Part shown: piece by piece, positions 1-9,144 of the stretch
How the letters are laid out: every line of letters starts with the position of its first letter
How positions within the stretch are numbered: position 1 is the stretch's first letter
Origin: Roseibium aquae
GTDB taxonomy: Bacteria; Pseudomonadota; Alphaproteobacteria; Rhizobiales; Stappiaceae
NCBI RefSeq assembly: GCF_008711285.1
Contig: NZ_VXDC01000007.1
Location: forward strand, 62,001-126,000
DNA: 64,000 nucleotides
Direction: 5' to 3'
Notes under the pieces: generated by a model
Told to the model about the DNA's origin: nothing
Seen by the model: the letters and a program-made list of their open reading frames with translations, nothing else
The model's database searches: none
Made by a program: the position numbers and the translations under genes

Positions 1-168
1 GCAGGCTGTGTCAGCGTGATTGAGCGGGCAGGCCGTCCGCCCTCAACCCGCATTCGCTCATGAGCGCGTCCTTGCCCGCCTCAAAACAGTGTTACACTGG
101 GGGCAGTATTCTGCGTTTTGCATCTGCGAGGGGTCTGCTGCGGATTGGCCTCCCTAAAGTCGCATATC

Positions 169-1314
169 ATGTCCCCGGGCGCTGAAGAAAGCAACGGTCC
201 CGAGGCGCTGTCCAGTGGAACTGGGCTTCACATTGTGCCGCATGACAAGCCGTCCCCGGACACGATGCGCCATCTTTGGGAAACCCTTGGAACCGGGGCG
301 GCCTGGTCCCCGTTTCAGTCTCCTGGTTTCCTCAACTGCTTTCAGCTAGCCATGGTCCCCGCGGTTCGCGGGCATCTGTCCGTTCTTGAGGTACGCCGGG
401 AAGGGTCGTCCGATCCCTTGCTCCTCGTCCCCGTGCTCCGCCGCCGCCGCGGTCCTTTTCGGATCGCGACGTTTCCGGATCTCGGCGTTGCCGATCAATG
501 CGGCCCCGCGATCGCAAGGGCGGGCGAAGCCCTCTCCATGTCTGGCGAGGAGTTCCTGGAGGCGATCCTTTCACGCCTGCCGGACACGGATCTCTTAGAG
601 ATCCGGAACATGCCGGGCGCTATCGGGGGGATGCAGAACCCGTTGGCTGCGCACCCCCTGGCGAGGCCGGTGATTTCAAATCTGGCGCTGGATCTGCAAG
701 GCAAGGGCGATGCGTCGGCCTGGCGGCGCAAACGCGTCTTCAAGCAGATCCGCAGCAAATGGAAGATGCTGCGCGGCTCCGGGGTCGAGTTCGCCGAGTG
801 CCGAACGGCGTCAGAGCAGCGCGACCTGATCGATGACATCCTCCAATTGCGTCAACGCCGGTTCCAGGCCCTTGGCCGGTTTGATACCTGTCAGTTGCCG
901 GAACGCCAGGCCTTCTATCGTGCCTTGACGGAACTGGCTGAGCCGGACAATCCGACCCGCGGCTTTGCGCTTCGTTGCGGCGATGAAACGGTCGCCGGGC
1001 TTCTGCTTCTCGAGCATGGCGACATGGTCAATCCCGTGCTGATTTCTATCGGCGCGGAGAACTGGCAGCGTTATTCACCCGGCATCGTTTTGATGGGGCA
1101 AGCCATTCGCCACGCGGAAGCCCGCGGAAAACGGTGGTTCATTTTCGGGACTGGGCTGCAGGACTACAAATACCGCTTCGGCGGCACAGCCTTCCCGATG
1201 AGCGATCTTGTTGTGCCGCTCACATCCGCTGGCGAGTTGTATCTTTATCTCCGGCGATTGAAGCAAATTCGCAAGGACCTGGAAGCAACCCTGCCGGTGT
1301 TCTCACGGTCTTGA
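169..1314 (+). CDS. GNAT-fold acetyltransferase of the CelD/BcsL-FemAB type
   Basis: Predicted 381-residue cytoplasmic acyltransferase with the double-GNAT (PF13480-type) fold seen in CelD/BcsL and FemAB-like proteins. The C-terminal half carries the family pattern: a hydrophobic strand ending in a small-residue run, then '[16 protein letters not shown]', then '[12 protein letters not shown]', the usual acyl-CoA site and terminal YK motif. I place the start at the ATG at 169; a TTG at 118 extends the frame but adds residues unlike the family. The substrate is unknown; relatives acylate cell-wall or exopolysaccharide precursors. It stands alone, with about 160 bp before scoA, and no polysaccharide genes are adjacent, so its partner pathway cannot be inferred. 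Confidence 0.75.
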   Translation: MSPGAEESNGPEALSSGTGLHIVPHDKPSPDTMRHLWETLGTGAAWSPFQSPGFLNCFQLAMVPAVRGHLSVLEVRREGSSDPLLLVPVLRRRRGPFRIATFPDLGVADQCGPAIARAGEALSMSGEEFLEAILSRLPDTDLLEIRNMPGAIGGMQNPLAAHPLARPVISNLALDLQGKGDASAWRRKRVFKQIRSKWKMLRGSGVEFAECRTASEQRDLIDDILQLRQRRFQALGRFDTCQLPERQAFYRALTELAEPDNPTRGFALRCGDETVAGLLLLEHGDMVNPVLISIGAENWQRYSPGIVLMGQAIRHAEARGKRWFIFGTGLQDYKYRFGGTAFPMSDLVVPLTSAGELYLYLRRLKQIRKDLEATLPVFSRS

Positions 1315-1477
1315 CCCCCGCTCCGGGAGGCCAACCGCCGGCAACTCTCTTTCGGTCAACGCCTTTCATTCTCCCTGCCTCATTTCATGGATCGGCAGTC
1401 TGCGCGGACTTGACGCCGGTGTTGCCGCCGGTCATTTTGCGGCGCAACCAGCCGAGGTAGCTTTTCGGGAGAACAGA

Positions 1478-2173
1478 ATGAACAAGATATATGCGGATGC
1501 GACATCCGCGTTGGAAGGTTTGGCGTTTGACGGCATGACGGTCATGGCCGGGGGCTTTGGATTGTGCGGTATCCCGGAAAACCTGATCGTCGCGCTGCGC
1601 GAGACGGGCGCGAAGGACATCACGGCGATTTCAAACAATGCCGGCGTGGATGATTTCGGTCTGGGCTTGCTGCTTCAGACCCGTCAGATCAAGAAGATGG
1701 TGTCTTCCTATGTCGGGGAGAATGCGACGTTCGAAAAGCAATATCTGAACGGTGAACTGGAGCTCGAGTTCAACCCGCAAGGAACTCTGGCCGAGCGCAT
1801 CCGCGCGGGTGGCGCTGGCATACCCGGCTTCTACACCAAAACGGGCGTCGGCACGCTGATCGCCGAAGGCAAGGAACACAAGGATTTCAACGGCGAAACC
1901 TACATCCTTGAAACCGGCCTCGTGGCGGACTTGTCGCTTGTCAAGGCTTGGAAAGCCGACAAGGAAGGCAACCTGATCTACCGCAAGACCGCGAGAAACT
2001 TTAACCCCATGATGGCCACCGCCGGCAAAACCACCGTGGTCGAAGTCGAAGAACTGGTTGAGGTTGGCGAGATCGACGCGGATCAAATCCACACGCCTGG
2101 CATTTTTGTCGACCGGATCGTGGTTGGATCGTTTGAAAAACGGATCGAAAAACGAACCACACGGGCAGCCTGA
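1478..2173 (+). CDS. scoA: 3-oxoacid CoA-transferase subunit A
   Basis: Alpha subunit of succinyl-CoA:3-ketoacid CoA-transferase, which moves CoA from succinyl-CoA to acetoacetate in ketone-body and PHB-derived acetoacetate use. The 231-residue length matches ScoA/AtoD proteins, and the N-terminal glycine-rich '[12 protein letters not shown]' and the '[10 protein letters not shown]' segment are family hallmarks. The ATG at 1478 follows a GGGA ribosome site. The stop lies 16 bp before scoB, so the two subunits are surely co-transcribed. The link to the downstream phasins is thematic (PHB turnover), not operonic. Confidence 0.95.
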   Translation: MNKIYADATSALEGLAFDGMTVMAGGFGLCGIPENLIVALRETGAKDITAISNNAGVDDFGLGLLLQTRQIKKMVSSYVGENATFEKQYLNGELELEFNPQGTLAERIRAGGAGIPGFYTKTGVGTLIAEGKEHKDFNGETYILETGLVADLSLVKAWKADKEGNLIYRKTARNFNPMMATAGKTTVVEVEELVEVGEIDADQIHTPGIFVDRIVVGSFEKRIEKRTTRAA

Positions 2174-2189
2174 GGACGGGAAACAGAAA

Positions 2190-2819
2190 ATGGCATGGAC
2201 ACGCGATGAAATGGCCCAGCGGGCCGCAAAAGAGCTCCAGGACGGCTTCTACGTGAATCTGGGCATTGGCATCCCGACCCTGGTGTCGAACTACATTCCC
2301 GAGGGCGTGCACGTGACGCTGCAGTCCGAAAACGGAATGCTCGGAATGGGTCCGTTCCCCACTGAGGATGAAGTGGATGCGGACCTGATCAACGCGGGCA
2401 AGCAGACAATCACCGAACTGCCGCAGACCAGCTATTTTTCCTCAGCGGACAGCTTCGCCATGATCCGGGGCGGGCATATCGACCTGTCAATTCTGGGGGC
2501 GATGGAAGTCTCCGAGAAAGGCGATCTGGCCAACTGGATGATTCCCGGCAAGATGGTCAAAGGCATGGGCGGTGCCATGGATCTGGTCGCCGGTGTCAAG
2601 AAGGTCGTCGTGATCATGGACCACCAGTCCAAGGCAGGGGATCCGAAACTGTTGAAGGAATGCACCCTGCCTTTGACCGGCGTGGGCTGCGTTGACCGGA
2701 TCATCACCAATCTGGGTGTGTTCGACGTGGTTGAGGGCGGCCTGAAGATTGTCGAACTCGCCAACGGGGTTAGCGAAAGCGACGTGAAAGACGCCACGCA
2801 GGCAACCTTGGTTGCATAA
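2190..2819 (+). CDS. scoB: 3-oxoacid CoA-transferase subunit B
   Basis: Beta subunit of the same CoA-transferase, 209 residues. It carries the catalytic glutamate in '[11 protein letters not shown]' (Glu47), which forms the glutamyl-CoA thioester intermediate, and the glycine-rich '[11 protein letters not shown]' loop. The open frame extends upstream to 2058, but the ATG at 2190 gives the canonical N-terminus and sits just after the scoA stop with a GAGGACGGG ribosome site. A rho-independent terminator follows at 2908-2938, so the operon is scoA-scoB only. Confidence 0.95.
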   Translation: MAWTRDEMAQRAAKELQDGFYVNLGIGIPTLVSNYIPEGVHVTLQSENGMLGMGPFPTEDEVDADLINAGKQTITELPQTSYFSSADSFAMIRGGHIDLSILGAMEVSEKGDLANWMIPGKMVKGMGGAMDLVAGVKKVVVIMDHQSKAGDPKLLKECTLPLTGVGCVDRIITNLGVFDVVEGGLKIVELANGVSESDVKDATQATLVA

Positions 2820-2907
2820 TTTGGGAGCCCTCACGCCCGCTGGCTGAAAATCGCCCAGCACAAACTCCGGCACGGAAGCTGAGCGCCGGGGTTCTTGGGA
2901 AAACATG

Positions 2908-2938
2908 AGCGGGGATGCTTTGCGTCTCCGCTTTTTTT
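2908..2938 (+). terminator. Rho-independent terminator of scoAB
   Basis: Stem AGCGGGGA (2908-2915) pairs with TCTCCGCT (2925-2932), one G-T pair, 9-base loop, followed by an unbroken run of seven T. It lies about 90 bp after scoB. Confidence 0.8.
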
Positions 2939-3059
2939 GGCTGTGCTTGCTTGATCCGTGCACCGGGGATGGTTCCGTCACCGGCTCTTGTGGCCGACAG
3001 GTGGGCGGATGGTGTTCCCCCACCCCCGGCGGTCCCTGACAGCGGTCCCCATCTTTGTC

Positions 3060-6000
3060 CTACTCCGACAGCACCCGCTGTATAGGGAACTTGATCTCCA
3101 CCATCGTTCCGTGATCCGGCGTGGATTCGATCCGAAATTCGGCCCGGTTGGCTTCCACAAGAGCCTTGGTCAGCGGAAGCCCGAGGCCGGATCCGCTTTC
3201 CAGTCGGGAGGTGTGAAGCTGCCGGAACGGCTCCAGCGCCGCGGCCAGGTCACTGGCGCTCATGCCCGCGCCTGTGTCCCGCACCCGAAGAACGACTTCG
3301 CCCGTATCGTCAAGCGCCGTGGAGACGATCGCTTGCCCGCCGGATTTATTGAACTTGATCGCGTTCGACAGCAGGTTGAGCAGGATTTGCCGCACCGAGC
3401 GGGCATCCGCCACCACATTCGGCACCGCATCCGGCAGGCTTGCACGAATGATGACCCGCTCCCGGTTCGCCTGCGGCTGCATCAAAGCCACGCATTCCCG
3501 GACCACATCGTTCAGGGACACCGCTGTGTAGCGGAGATCCATCTTGCCGGCCTCGATCTTGGACAGATCGAGCAAATCGTTGATCAGGCTCATGATATGG
3601 GCACCGGAAGTGCGGATATCCTTCAGGTACTCCTTGTAGCGGTCGTTGTTGATCGGCCCGAACCGCTCGTCCATCATCACTTCGGAAAAGCCGATGATCG
3701 CGTTCAGCGGGGTCCGGATCTCGTGGCTGATCTTGGCCAGAAAATCTGACTTCTGCGAACTGGCGTTCTCGGCCTGGTGCTTGGCTTCCGTCAGTTCTTC
3801 CTCGGCGGTTTTCCATTGCGTTATGTCACGCAGGACAGCGCAGAGTTTCTTGTCGCCCCCATCGCTTTCGACCCGGCCGATTGTCATGAACAGCGGTACC
3901 AGGCCCCCTTTCGCCACCTGCCCGAGCACTTCCCGGCCATCGTTCAAAATGCTTGCCACGCCGCTATGCGCCAATCCATCCAGATAGTCGGAGGCTGCGC
4001 GATGGCTTTCGGGAGCGAGAAAGCTCAGCAGGGATTCCCCCACCATGTCGGCCCGGCTTGCGTTGAAAAGCGCTTCGGCGGACCGGTTCACCTTCAAGAT
4101 CACACCGTCCGGGCTGAGAACCAGAACGCCGTCCGTTGCCGTCTCCAAAATGGTGTCCATCTGGGCGATCAACCGGCGGGCGCTTTCCAGGTCGTCTTTT
4201 CCCTTCTGCGGGAGGACCGGTTCCGCTTGCGGCCTTTCGATCAAGGAGAACATCAACCCGCGCCCGCCATTCCAGGGCACGGAATGCATGCGGGCATCAA
4301 CGGCCTTCAGCCGTCCATCGGCCAGCCGCGCCTTCAAGCAGCCGTCGATTGTGTCGTCGAAGCCTTCCATATCCGGCAACGCGGTCTCGTCTTCCTCGGC
4401 GAATATGGCTTCGAGCCCGCCGGCTTCGCTGAGGGCGGCAAGTGATGGATATCCGAGGAACTCGAGAAGCGTTTCATTGGCGTAGAGGATCTCGCGATCC
4501 CGGGCAATCGCGATCCCGATCGGCAAGCGATCAAGCAGAACCGGATCGATCGGACCGGACGGCTGCGGCGCCGGGTCGACATACTCCAGCTCCAGATCCT
4601 CTTCCATCATCTGGAAATCCGACAGGTCACCCTCGAAGCGCGCGCCGAGGGCTTCGGCGATCTTCTTGAACGCGGCAAGGTCGGGACGCGACAGCGCGGA
4701 CGTATCCACCGGGACGAGACGCGGGGCTCCACCGGAAATAGGGACAATTTTTCCGCCGTCGTCATCAAGAATGACGGTCTCGGGTGAGGGTGCGTCCTGC
4801 GCGGGGTCGGGGCCGTCCAGCCCATCGACTGTCTCAGCCGGTGGCAGGGCCTCGTCTTCAGCCGTCTCGTCGAGCGCCGTGGCGGTCTGGTCTATGGGGT
4901 CGCCAACGCCTTGCGCTTCGGCAAGCGGTGGATGCTCCTCCTTGTCCTGGGGATCGTCGAAAAGGCCGGAAGGAGACCGGCGCCGGACCTCGAAGGATTT
5001 GGCGAGGGAACGGACGGCCGTTTCGATGTCCTTTGGTCCCAGAGCGGCTGAACTGGCGATGCCCTGTCCGGTATCGCTTTGTTGCGCCGGTTCGGTCGAT
5101 GGATCGGCCGCAGTGGCGCCGGCCTCGTCGATCCCGCCCGCGTCGTCTTCATCTTCCAGGGTTTCGTCGTCCGGGGACATGTCTTGATCGGGTTCCGGCG
5201 CGGCGTCAGGTGACTTGTCCACCACCGGCGGGCTTTCCCCTCCCGGTCCGCTGCCGGCTTCCAGTTCCCCGACCGTGCCGTCCTGTGCCGTGTTGCCCGG
5301 TCCCGTGTCCGGCGTCTCGAACAGGTCGCCTGCCGGGGGCTCGTCTGCAATCCTGGAGCCGTCCGCCTGATCTGTTCCGTCCGCATTGGCGTTGGGTATC
5401 TCTGCGTCTGAAGCGGCTTCGGACAGCAGCATCTGGGCCGGGGTCTGGGTCTGGGCCAGATGCGGCCAGCGCACGGGCGCCCGATCCGGCGTCAAGCTTT
5501 CCAGAAGGGCAGCGGCACGGGCTCCAATGGCTGTCTTGTCGCTATAGGCCGTTCGTTCCGGATTGTCCGGGATCAGTGCATGCCCCGGCACCGGAGGGGC
5601 CGGTTCGGTCTGCTGTCCGGTGGTCCCGGTTTCCGGATCTGCCGGGTCCGGGCCTACTGTCTGTGGCATTCCGGTTTCTGGGATTTCAGCCGCTGCGTCC
5701 TCTGGGTCCTCAGCGTCGGCCTTTGTGTCCTCAGCCCCCACCTCAACTGCAGCCTCAGCCTCTAGGCCTGTCTGTTCCGGACCGTCGTCCCAGACTTCAC
5801 GATCTGGACGATCGGCCGGCTCGTCCCGGTCGACAGCTTCGTCTCCCGCCGGCGGTTGCTGCCCTTCGGATATCAATCCTGGTTCGTCGGCTTCCCGTGT
5901 GTCCTCACCGCTCTGCGTTTCGAGCAGGGATGGATCGGGGTTTTCCCCCGGTGGGACCGTCACTTGAGCCGGTTCTGGCGCTGCTTCAGGCGTTTCGGCT

Positions 6001-7316
6001 TGGCCCTCGGCGGCGAGTTCGTCGGGACATGCCCCGCTCTTGCCGGGTCCGGATGCCGCTGAAGTCTCACCGGCCGGTTCGCCCGCCGCCGGGACTGGCT
6101 GGGTCTCCTCCTCCAGGAAAAACGGGCCGTCCGGATCTTCCTTCGCGTCGGCCGTGCGGCAAACGCCGAAGCCGCGATAACCTTCAAATCTGCGTTCCCG
6201 GTCGAAGGCCGGCAGGGCGGCCATGTCGACAGGGATCCGCAGGGCATGATCGGTCACCGGCCAGTAGACCGTCTTGCCGGACCAGGTGTCGCGCCGGTTC
6301 AAGGCATGGGCAATCACGCCGCGGCCGTCCACGCCAAACGCGTCCCGGACCTCTTGCCAGGTTTTTCCCACGATTGCCGCCGCGGCGGGGCCGAGCGTTT
6401 GCGCGAACTCGTCGGAAACGAATGTGAACCGCTGATCGATGTCCATCTTCCAGGCAAAGCGGATCGGCCGTTTTCCCGCCTTGAACCGAAACGGCTCACG
6501 ACCTGCTGGCATATCGGAGGCGGTGTCCGGTCCCGGGCAGTCGTCTGCAGTGTCCACTCCGGCCGGCAGCGGCCCGTCCGGGACGTCTGGTGTTTCCTCC
6601 GCGGTGCCGTGTTCCGGGTCCGGCAACGTCAGACTATCTGTCACAAGGCCGTCGTTCTGGCCCGCTTCAGGCTCGTCCTGTGAGGCGGGAAGAGGCGTGT
6701 TCTCCCAAACCGCAAGCCGTTCGCCGGTGTCGATCTGGGCCACGATCGCAGGGTGCCGTTGGCTGCCGATATCGAGTGCGAGGCGCGCGGTTTTGCCCTC
6801 AAGCTCGATGTCCGCGATATCGGGCCATTCTTCCGCCTGCCCTTCGATCAGGGACGCCTTGCCGCCGGCGGGCGACAGGAAAACGCTGCGGGCGCGGCCG
6901 GCCAGCAGCTTGAGATAGCCCGTCAACGGATCGCCCGCCGTCATGAGGCCTTTGTCGGCACTGATGATCAAGGCGGCCGATCGGCCTTCGGCCAGTTCCA
7001 GTTTCTGGCAGTGGCAGGTCAGCAGGATGACGCGCAAACCCCGGTAGAACCGGAGCCGATCGTTGCTCATGCGGTCGGTGCTACCGGTTTCGGCAATTCG
7101 CGAGATGTGCGGGCGGGCGGGAGATTTCAGCAGGCCGGTCAAACTGGCGAGATCGGCGGCGTCCCGAATTCCCATAAAAGCGGCCCCCGCAGCATTGCTC
7201 CACAACACCCTTGCCCCATCGGCAGAGAACACCCAAGCCGCTCGCCTGTCCTCGGCCAGCACCGCGATGTCCGGCCGGGCGCCGAGTTCCACGAAGGTGG
7301 AAATTACAGGGTCCAT
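3060..7316 (-). CDS. Large multi-PAS sensor histidine kinase, PdhS/PleC/DivJ-like
   Basis: A 1418-residue kinase without obvious membrane segments. From the N-terminus: a PAS-like region (about 15-110), a second PAS-like region (about 285-385), a roughly 450-residue acidic, proline- and glutamate-rich low-complexity stretch (about 395-845), two further PAS domains (about 930-1040 and 1050-1170), then HisKA and HATPase_c. The phosphoacceptor is His1198 in 'KISHEIRTPLNAIIGFSEVM'. The ATPase N box (Asn1318), 'DTGAGM' and 'SGLGLPLT' boxes are intact. The HisKA sequence, with 'DERFGPINNDRYKEYLKDI', is that of the PdhS/PleC/DivJ family, which phosphorylates DivK/PleD in alphaproteobacterial cell-cycle control; that role is inferred from similarity. 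No response regulator is adjacent. It is transcribed away from the phasin gene. Confidence 0.85.
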   Translation of the reverse strand: MDPVISTFVELGARPDIAVLAEDRRAAWVFSADGARVLWSNAAGAAFMGIRDAADLASLTGLLKSPARPHISRIAETGSTDRMSNDRLRFYRGLRVILLTCHCQKLELAEGRSAALIISADKGLMTAGDPLTGYLKLLAGRARSVFLSPAGGKASLIEGQAEEWPDIADIELEGKTARLALDIGSQRHPAIVAQIDTGERLAVWENTPLPASQDEPEAGQNDGLVTDSLTLPDPEHGTAEETPDVPDGPLPAGVDTADDCPGPDTASDMPAGREPFRFKAGKRPIRFAWKMDIDQRFTFVSDEFAQTLGPAAAAIVGKTWQEVRDAFGVDGRGVIAHALNRRDTWSGKTVYWPVTDHALRIPVDMAALPAFDRERRFEGYRGFGVCRTADAKEDPDGPFFLEEETQPVPAAGEPAGETSAASGPGKSGACPDELAAEGQAETPEAAPEPAQVTVPPGENPDPSLLETQSGEDTREADEPGLISEGQQPPAGDEAVDRDEPADRPDREVWDDGPEQTGLEAEAAVEVGAEDTKADAEDPEDAAAEIPETGMPQTVGPDPADPETGTTGQQTEPAPPVPGHALIPDNPERTAYSDKTAIGARAAALLESLTPDRAPVRWPHLAQTQTPAQMLLSEAASDAEIPNANADGTDQADGSRIADEPPAGDLFETPDTGPGNTAQDGTVGELEAGSGPGGESPPVVDKSPDAAPEPDQDMSPDDETLEDEDDAGGIDEAGATAADPSTEPAQQSDTGQGIASSAALGPKDIETAVRSLAKSFEVRRRSPSGLFDDPQDKEEHPPLAEAQGVGDPIDQTATALDETAEDEALPPAETVDGLDGPDPAQDAPSPETVILDDDGGKIVPISGGAPRLVPVDTSALSRPDLAAFKKIAEALGARFEGDLSDFQMMEEDLELEYVDPAPQPSGPIDPVLLDRLPIGIAIARDREILYANETLLEFLGYPSLAALSEAGGLEAIFAEEDETALPDMEGFDDTIDGCLKARLADGRLKAVDARMHSVPWNGGRGLMFSLIERPQAEPVLPQKGKDDLESARRLIAQMDTILETATDGVLVLSPDGVILKVNRSAEALFNASRADMVGESLLSFLAPESHRAASDYLDGLAHSGVASILNDGREVLGQVAKGGLVPLFMTIGRVESDGGDKKLCAVLRDITQWKTAEEELTEAKHQAENASSQKSDFLAKISHEIRTPLNAIIGFSEVMMDERFGPINNDRYKEYLKDIRTSGAHIMSLINDLLDLSKIEAGKMDLRYTAVSLNDVVRECVALMQPQANRERVIIRASLPDAVPNVVADARSVRQILLNLLSNAIKFNKSGGQAIVSTALDDTGEVVLRVRDTGAGMSASDLAAALEPFRQLHTSRLESGSGLGLPLTKALVEANRAEFRIESTPDHGTMVEIKFPIQRVLSE

Positions 7317-7584
7317 GCGTCAGCTCCACAAGGCTGTTTGAAGGTGATCCGACCAAGCGCATGCCGAAGGCGCCACCCGTGTGGTAAACATCACGTTAAT
7401 ACAAGGATTGGCGCCTTGCGTCCATGCAGGCGCCCGGACCTATCCGTCTTGAATGAAGGCGTGGTTAACCGGCCTCGGATCGTTTGGCGTTGCGTGCGCT
7501 CGCATGGTACGACTATCGGCGAGGTCGCGGTCGACCTTGGGAATACGAGACCGCCGGCGAGGCGGAGGACACAGGGGAGTTTCC

Positions 7585-7968
7585 ATGGCTACGGATAAAG
7601 CACCGTTTGAAGTTCCGGAACAAATGCGCGATTTCGCAGAGAAAAGCGTGGATCAGGCCCGCAAGGCTTTCGATGATTTCATGTCTGTGACCCAGAAGGC
7701 CATTTCCAGTGCCGAAGAGAGCGCGACCGCGGTTCAGTCCGGCGCGGCCGATGTTCAAAAAAAGAGCCTGAGTTTCGCGGAAGAGCATGTGGACGCAGCC
7801 TTCAAATTCGCGCAGTCCATGGTCAAGGCCAAGGATGTCGAGGAAATGATGAGGTTGCAACAGGACTTCCTTCGCGGGCAGATGGAAGCGCTCGGAGAGC
7901 AGGCGCGGGACTTGTCGGATACAGCGGCCAAGGCAGCCCAGGAGGCGGGCAAAGCGGTCAAGCCGTGA
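7585..7968 (+). CDS. Phasin family protein
   Basis: A 127-residue, Ala- and charge-rich, helical protein without signal peptide, with the phasin pattern: amphipathic helices, 'FAEEHVDAAFKFAQSMVKAKDVEEMMRLQQDFLRGQMEALGEQARDL'-like spacing (central Q-x-x-F-x-R around residues 92-97). Phasins coat polyhydroxyalkanoate granules and control their size. I chose the ATG at 7585, preceded by CAGGGGAG; an upstream ATG at 7453 only extends into non-conserved sequence. A second, related phasin lies 300 bp downstream on the same strand. The tail ending in 'AAQEAGKAVKP' is typical. Confidence 0.88.
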   Translation: MATDKAPFEVPEQMRDFAEKSVDQARKAFDDFMSVTQKAISSAEESATAVQSGAADVQKKSLSFAEEHVDAAFKFAQSMVKAKDVEEMMRLQQDFLRGQMEALGEQARDLSDTAAKAAQEAGKAVKP

Positions 7969-8272
7969 TCCGCCGGGAAAGTTGAAGAAAAGGCGCGGGC
8001 GCTTCGCGGCCGTGCCGACAGTCCAAGTCCGGCCATGCGGTTTGGGACCACTGCGGTTTCGGCAAAACCGCGGGTTTGGGCGGCGCAGGCCGGGGCCGTT
8101 TCTGCCCATCGGTCCGTTGCCGGGAACGAATAAGTTGTTGTGCAGTGCAAAAATATGTTGCATTGCAGCACAGAGGCACCTACATTGGGTTTGCGGATGA
8201 CGACAATGCCCGTCCGAAGAGGGCGGTTTATAGATCCAAATGATCGCATCCGGACATGAAGGAGATGAGATC
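7969..8272 (+). promoter_or_regulatory. Inter-phasin region with TGC/GCA-rich imperfect dyad (candidate PhaR-type site)
   Basis: The 304-bp gap between the phasin genes holds no credible gene. At 8138-8150 is TTGTGCAGTGCAA and at 8158-8172 is TTGCATTGCAGCACA; together they form an imperfect inverted repeat about 100 bp ahead of the second phasin start. TGC/GCA-rich dyads are the kind of site bound by the PHA-sensing repressor PhaR in alphaproteobacteria, so this is a reasonable candidate operator. A small GC hairpin (8053-8071) lies after the first phasin but lacks a T tract. Confidence 0.45.
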
Positions 8273-8782
8273 ATGACTGAGACAACAAGCACTGCCAAAC
8301 CTGCCCCCAAGGCACGCACAACCAAGACATCCAAGGTAACGCCCGCCGGTTTCCCGGATTTCGAAGCGTTCGCCATGCCGAAAATGGAAGTGCCGGCCGC
8401 CTTTCGCGAGGCAACCGAAAAAGGCATCGAACAGGCGCGTGACACCTATGCAAAGGTGAAGTCCGCTGCCGAAGGCGCGACCGACCTGATGGAAGACACG
8501 TTCGAAACCTCCCGCCAGGGCATGGTCGAGTTCAACCACAAGGCCGTCGATGCGGCCCGTGCGAATGCCGACGCCGCTTTCGGCTTCATGAAGGACATGA
8601 TGAGCGTGAAGACGCTTGCCGAGGCGATCGAACTGCAATCCACATTCGCACGCCAGCAGTTCGATGCCCTGAGCGCCCAGACCAAGGAAATGCAGGAACT
8701 GGCCACCAAGCTGGGCACCGACGTTTCCGCTCCGGTCAAGGAAGCGATGGAAAAGACCTTTAAGGAAATGAAGCCCAACTAA
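8273..8782 (+). CDS. Phasin family protein (second)
   Basis: A 169-residue phasin: a Lys/Thr/Pro-rich N-terminal tail (about 1-30), then a helical Phasin_2-type domain with 'GFMKDMMSVKTLAEAIELQS' and 'FARQQFDALSAQTKEMQELA', where the Q-x-x-F-x-R-x-Q-F core is shared with the upstream phasin. I chose the ATG at 8273 because AAGGAGATGAG sits just upstream; the ATG at 8240 would bury that site inside the gene. A strong terminator follows at 8821. Likely co-regulated with PHA synthesis through the upstream TGC-rich dyad. Confidence 0.9.
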   Translation: MTETTSTAKPAPKARTTKTSKVTPAGFPDFEAFAMPKMEVPAAFREATEKGIEQARDTYAKVKSAAEGATDLMEDTFETSRQGMVEFNHKAVDAARANADAAFGFMKDMMSVKTLAEAIELQSTFARQQFDALSAQTKEMQELATKLGTDVSAPVKEAMEKTFKEMKPN

Positions 8783-8820
8783 GGGTTTCTTGCGGCAGCA
8801 CCTGCTGCTGACCTTCTTTG

Positions 8821-8848
8821 CGCCCCGCCGGACGGCGGGGCGTTTTTG
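8821..8848 (+). terminator. Rho-independent terminator after second phasin
   Basis: Perfect 10-bp stem CGCCCCGCCG (8821-8830) with CGGCGGGGCG (8833-8842) around a GA loop, then TTTTTGTT. Confidence 0.9.
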
Positions 8849-8990
8849 TTGGAAAACCCTGGACCGGCCGGGTGATCCACAAGTTGGGCCGGGTTGAATT
8901 TTGGGTCTTGTGGGCCTGTGCAAACCACGTTAGAAGACGCCCTTGCAATCGGCCGGCGCCGCCCATGGGGTCCGCGCCACATCGATATCG

Positions 8991-9067
8991 GCAGACGTAG
9001 CTCAGTAGGTTAGAGCGTCGGATTGTGGCTCCGAAGGTCGGTGGTTCGAATCCACCCGTCTGTACCA
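8991..9067 (+). tRNA. tRNA-His (anticodon GTG), A73 discriminator
   Basis: Seventy-seven bases fold as a full cloverleaf: acceptor GCAGACG with CGTCTGT, D arm GCTC...GAGC, anticodon stem TCGGA/TCCGA around TTGTGGC giving anticodon GTG, T arm GGTGG TTCGAAT CCACC, and an encoded CCA. The discriminator is A73, not the C73 found in most bacterial tRNA-His, so the usual G-1:C73 pair cannot form. The genomic base before position 1 happens to be G, so the mature 5' end cannot be told from sequence. A73 fits the known alphaproteobacterial tRNA-His class that coevolved with a divergent HisRS, encoded at 47.3-48.8 kb. Confidence 0.97.
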
Positions 9068-9144
9068 TTTGCTAAGTCACCCCTTTGAAATCAGTAACTT
9101 ATTGAAATGCAAGACACTCTTGCGACCACTGCTACAGCGAACTG

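Noticed and set aside
4784..6427. A 547-codon plus-strand frame opposite the sensor kinase gene
   Set aside because: It is antisense to the acidic, GC-rich spacer, is full of Arg/Pro, has no ribosome site and no recognisable motif; it is a shadow of high GC at third codon positions.
8053..8071. Hairpin after the first phasin as a terminator
   Set aside because: GCGGTTT/AAACCGC pairs well but is followed by GGGTTTGGG with no T tract; transcription may read into the second phasin.
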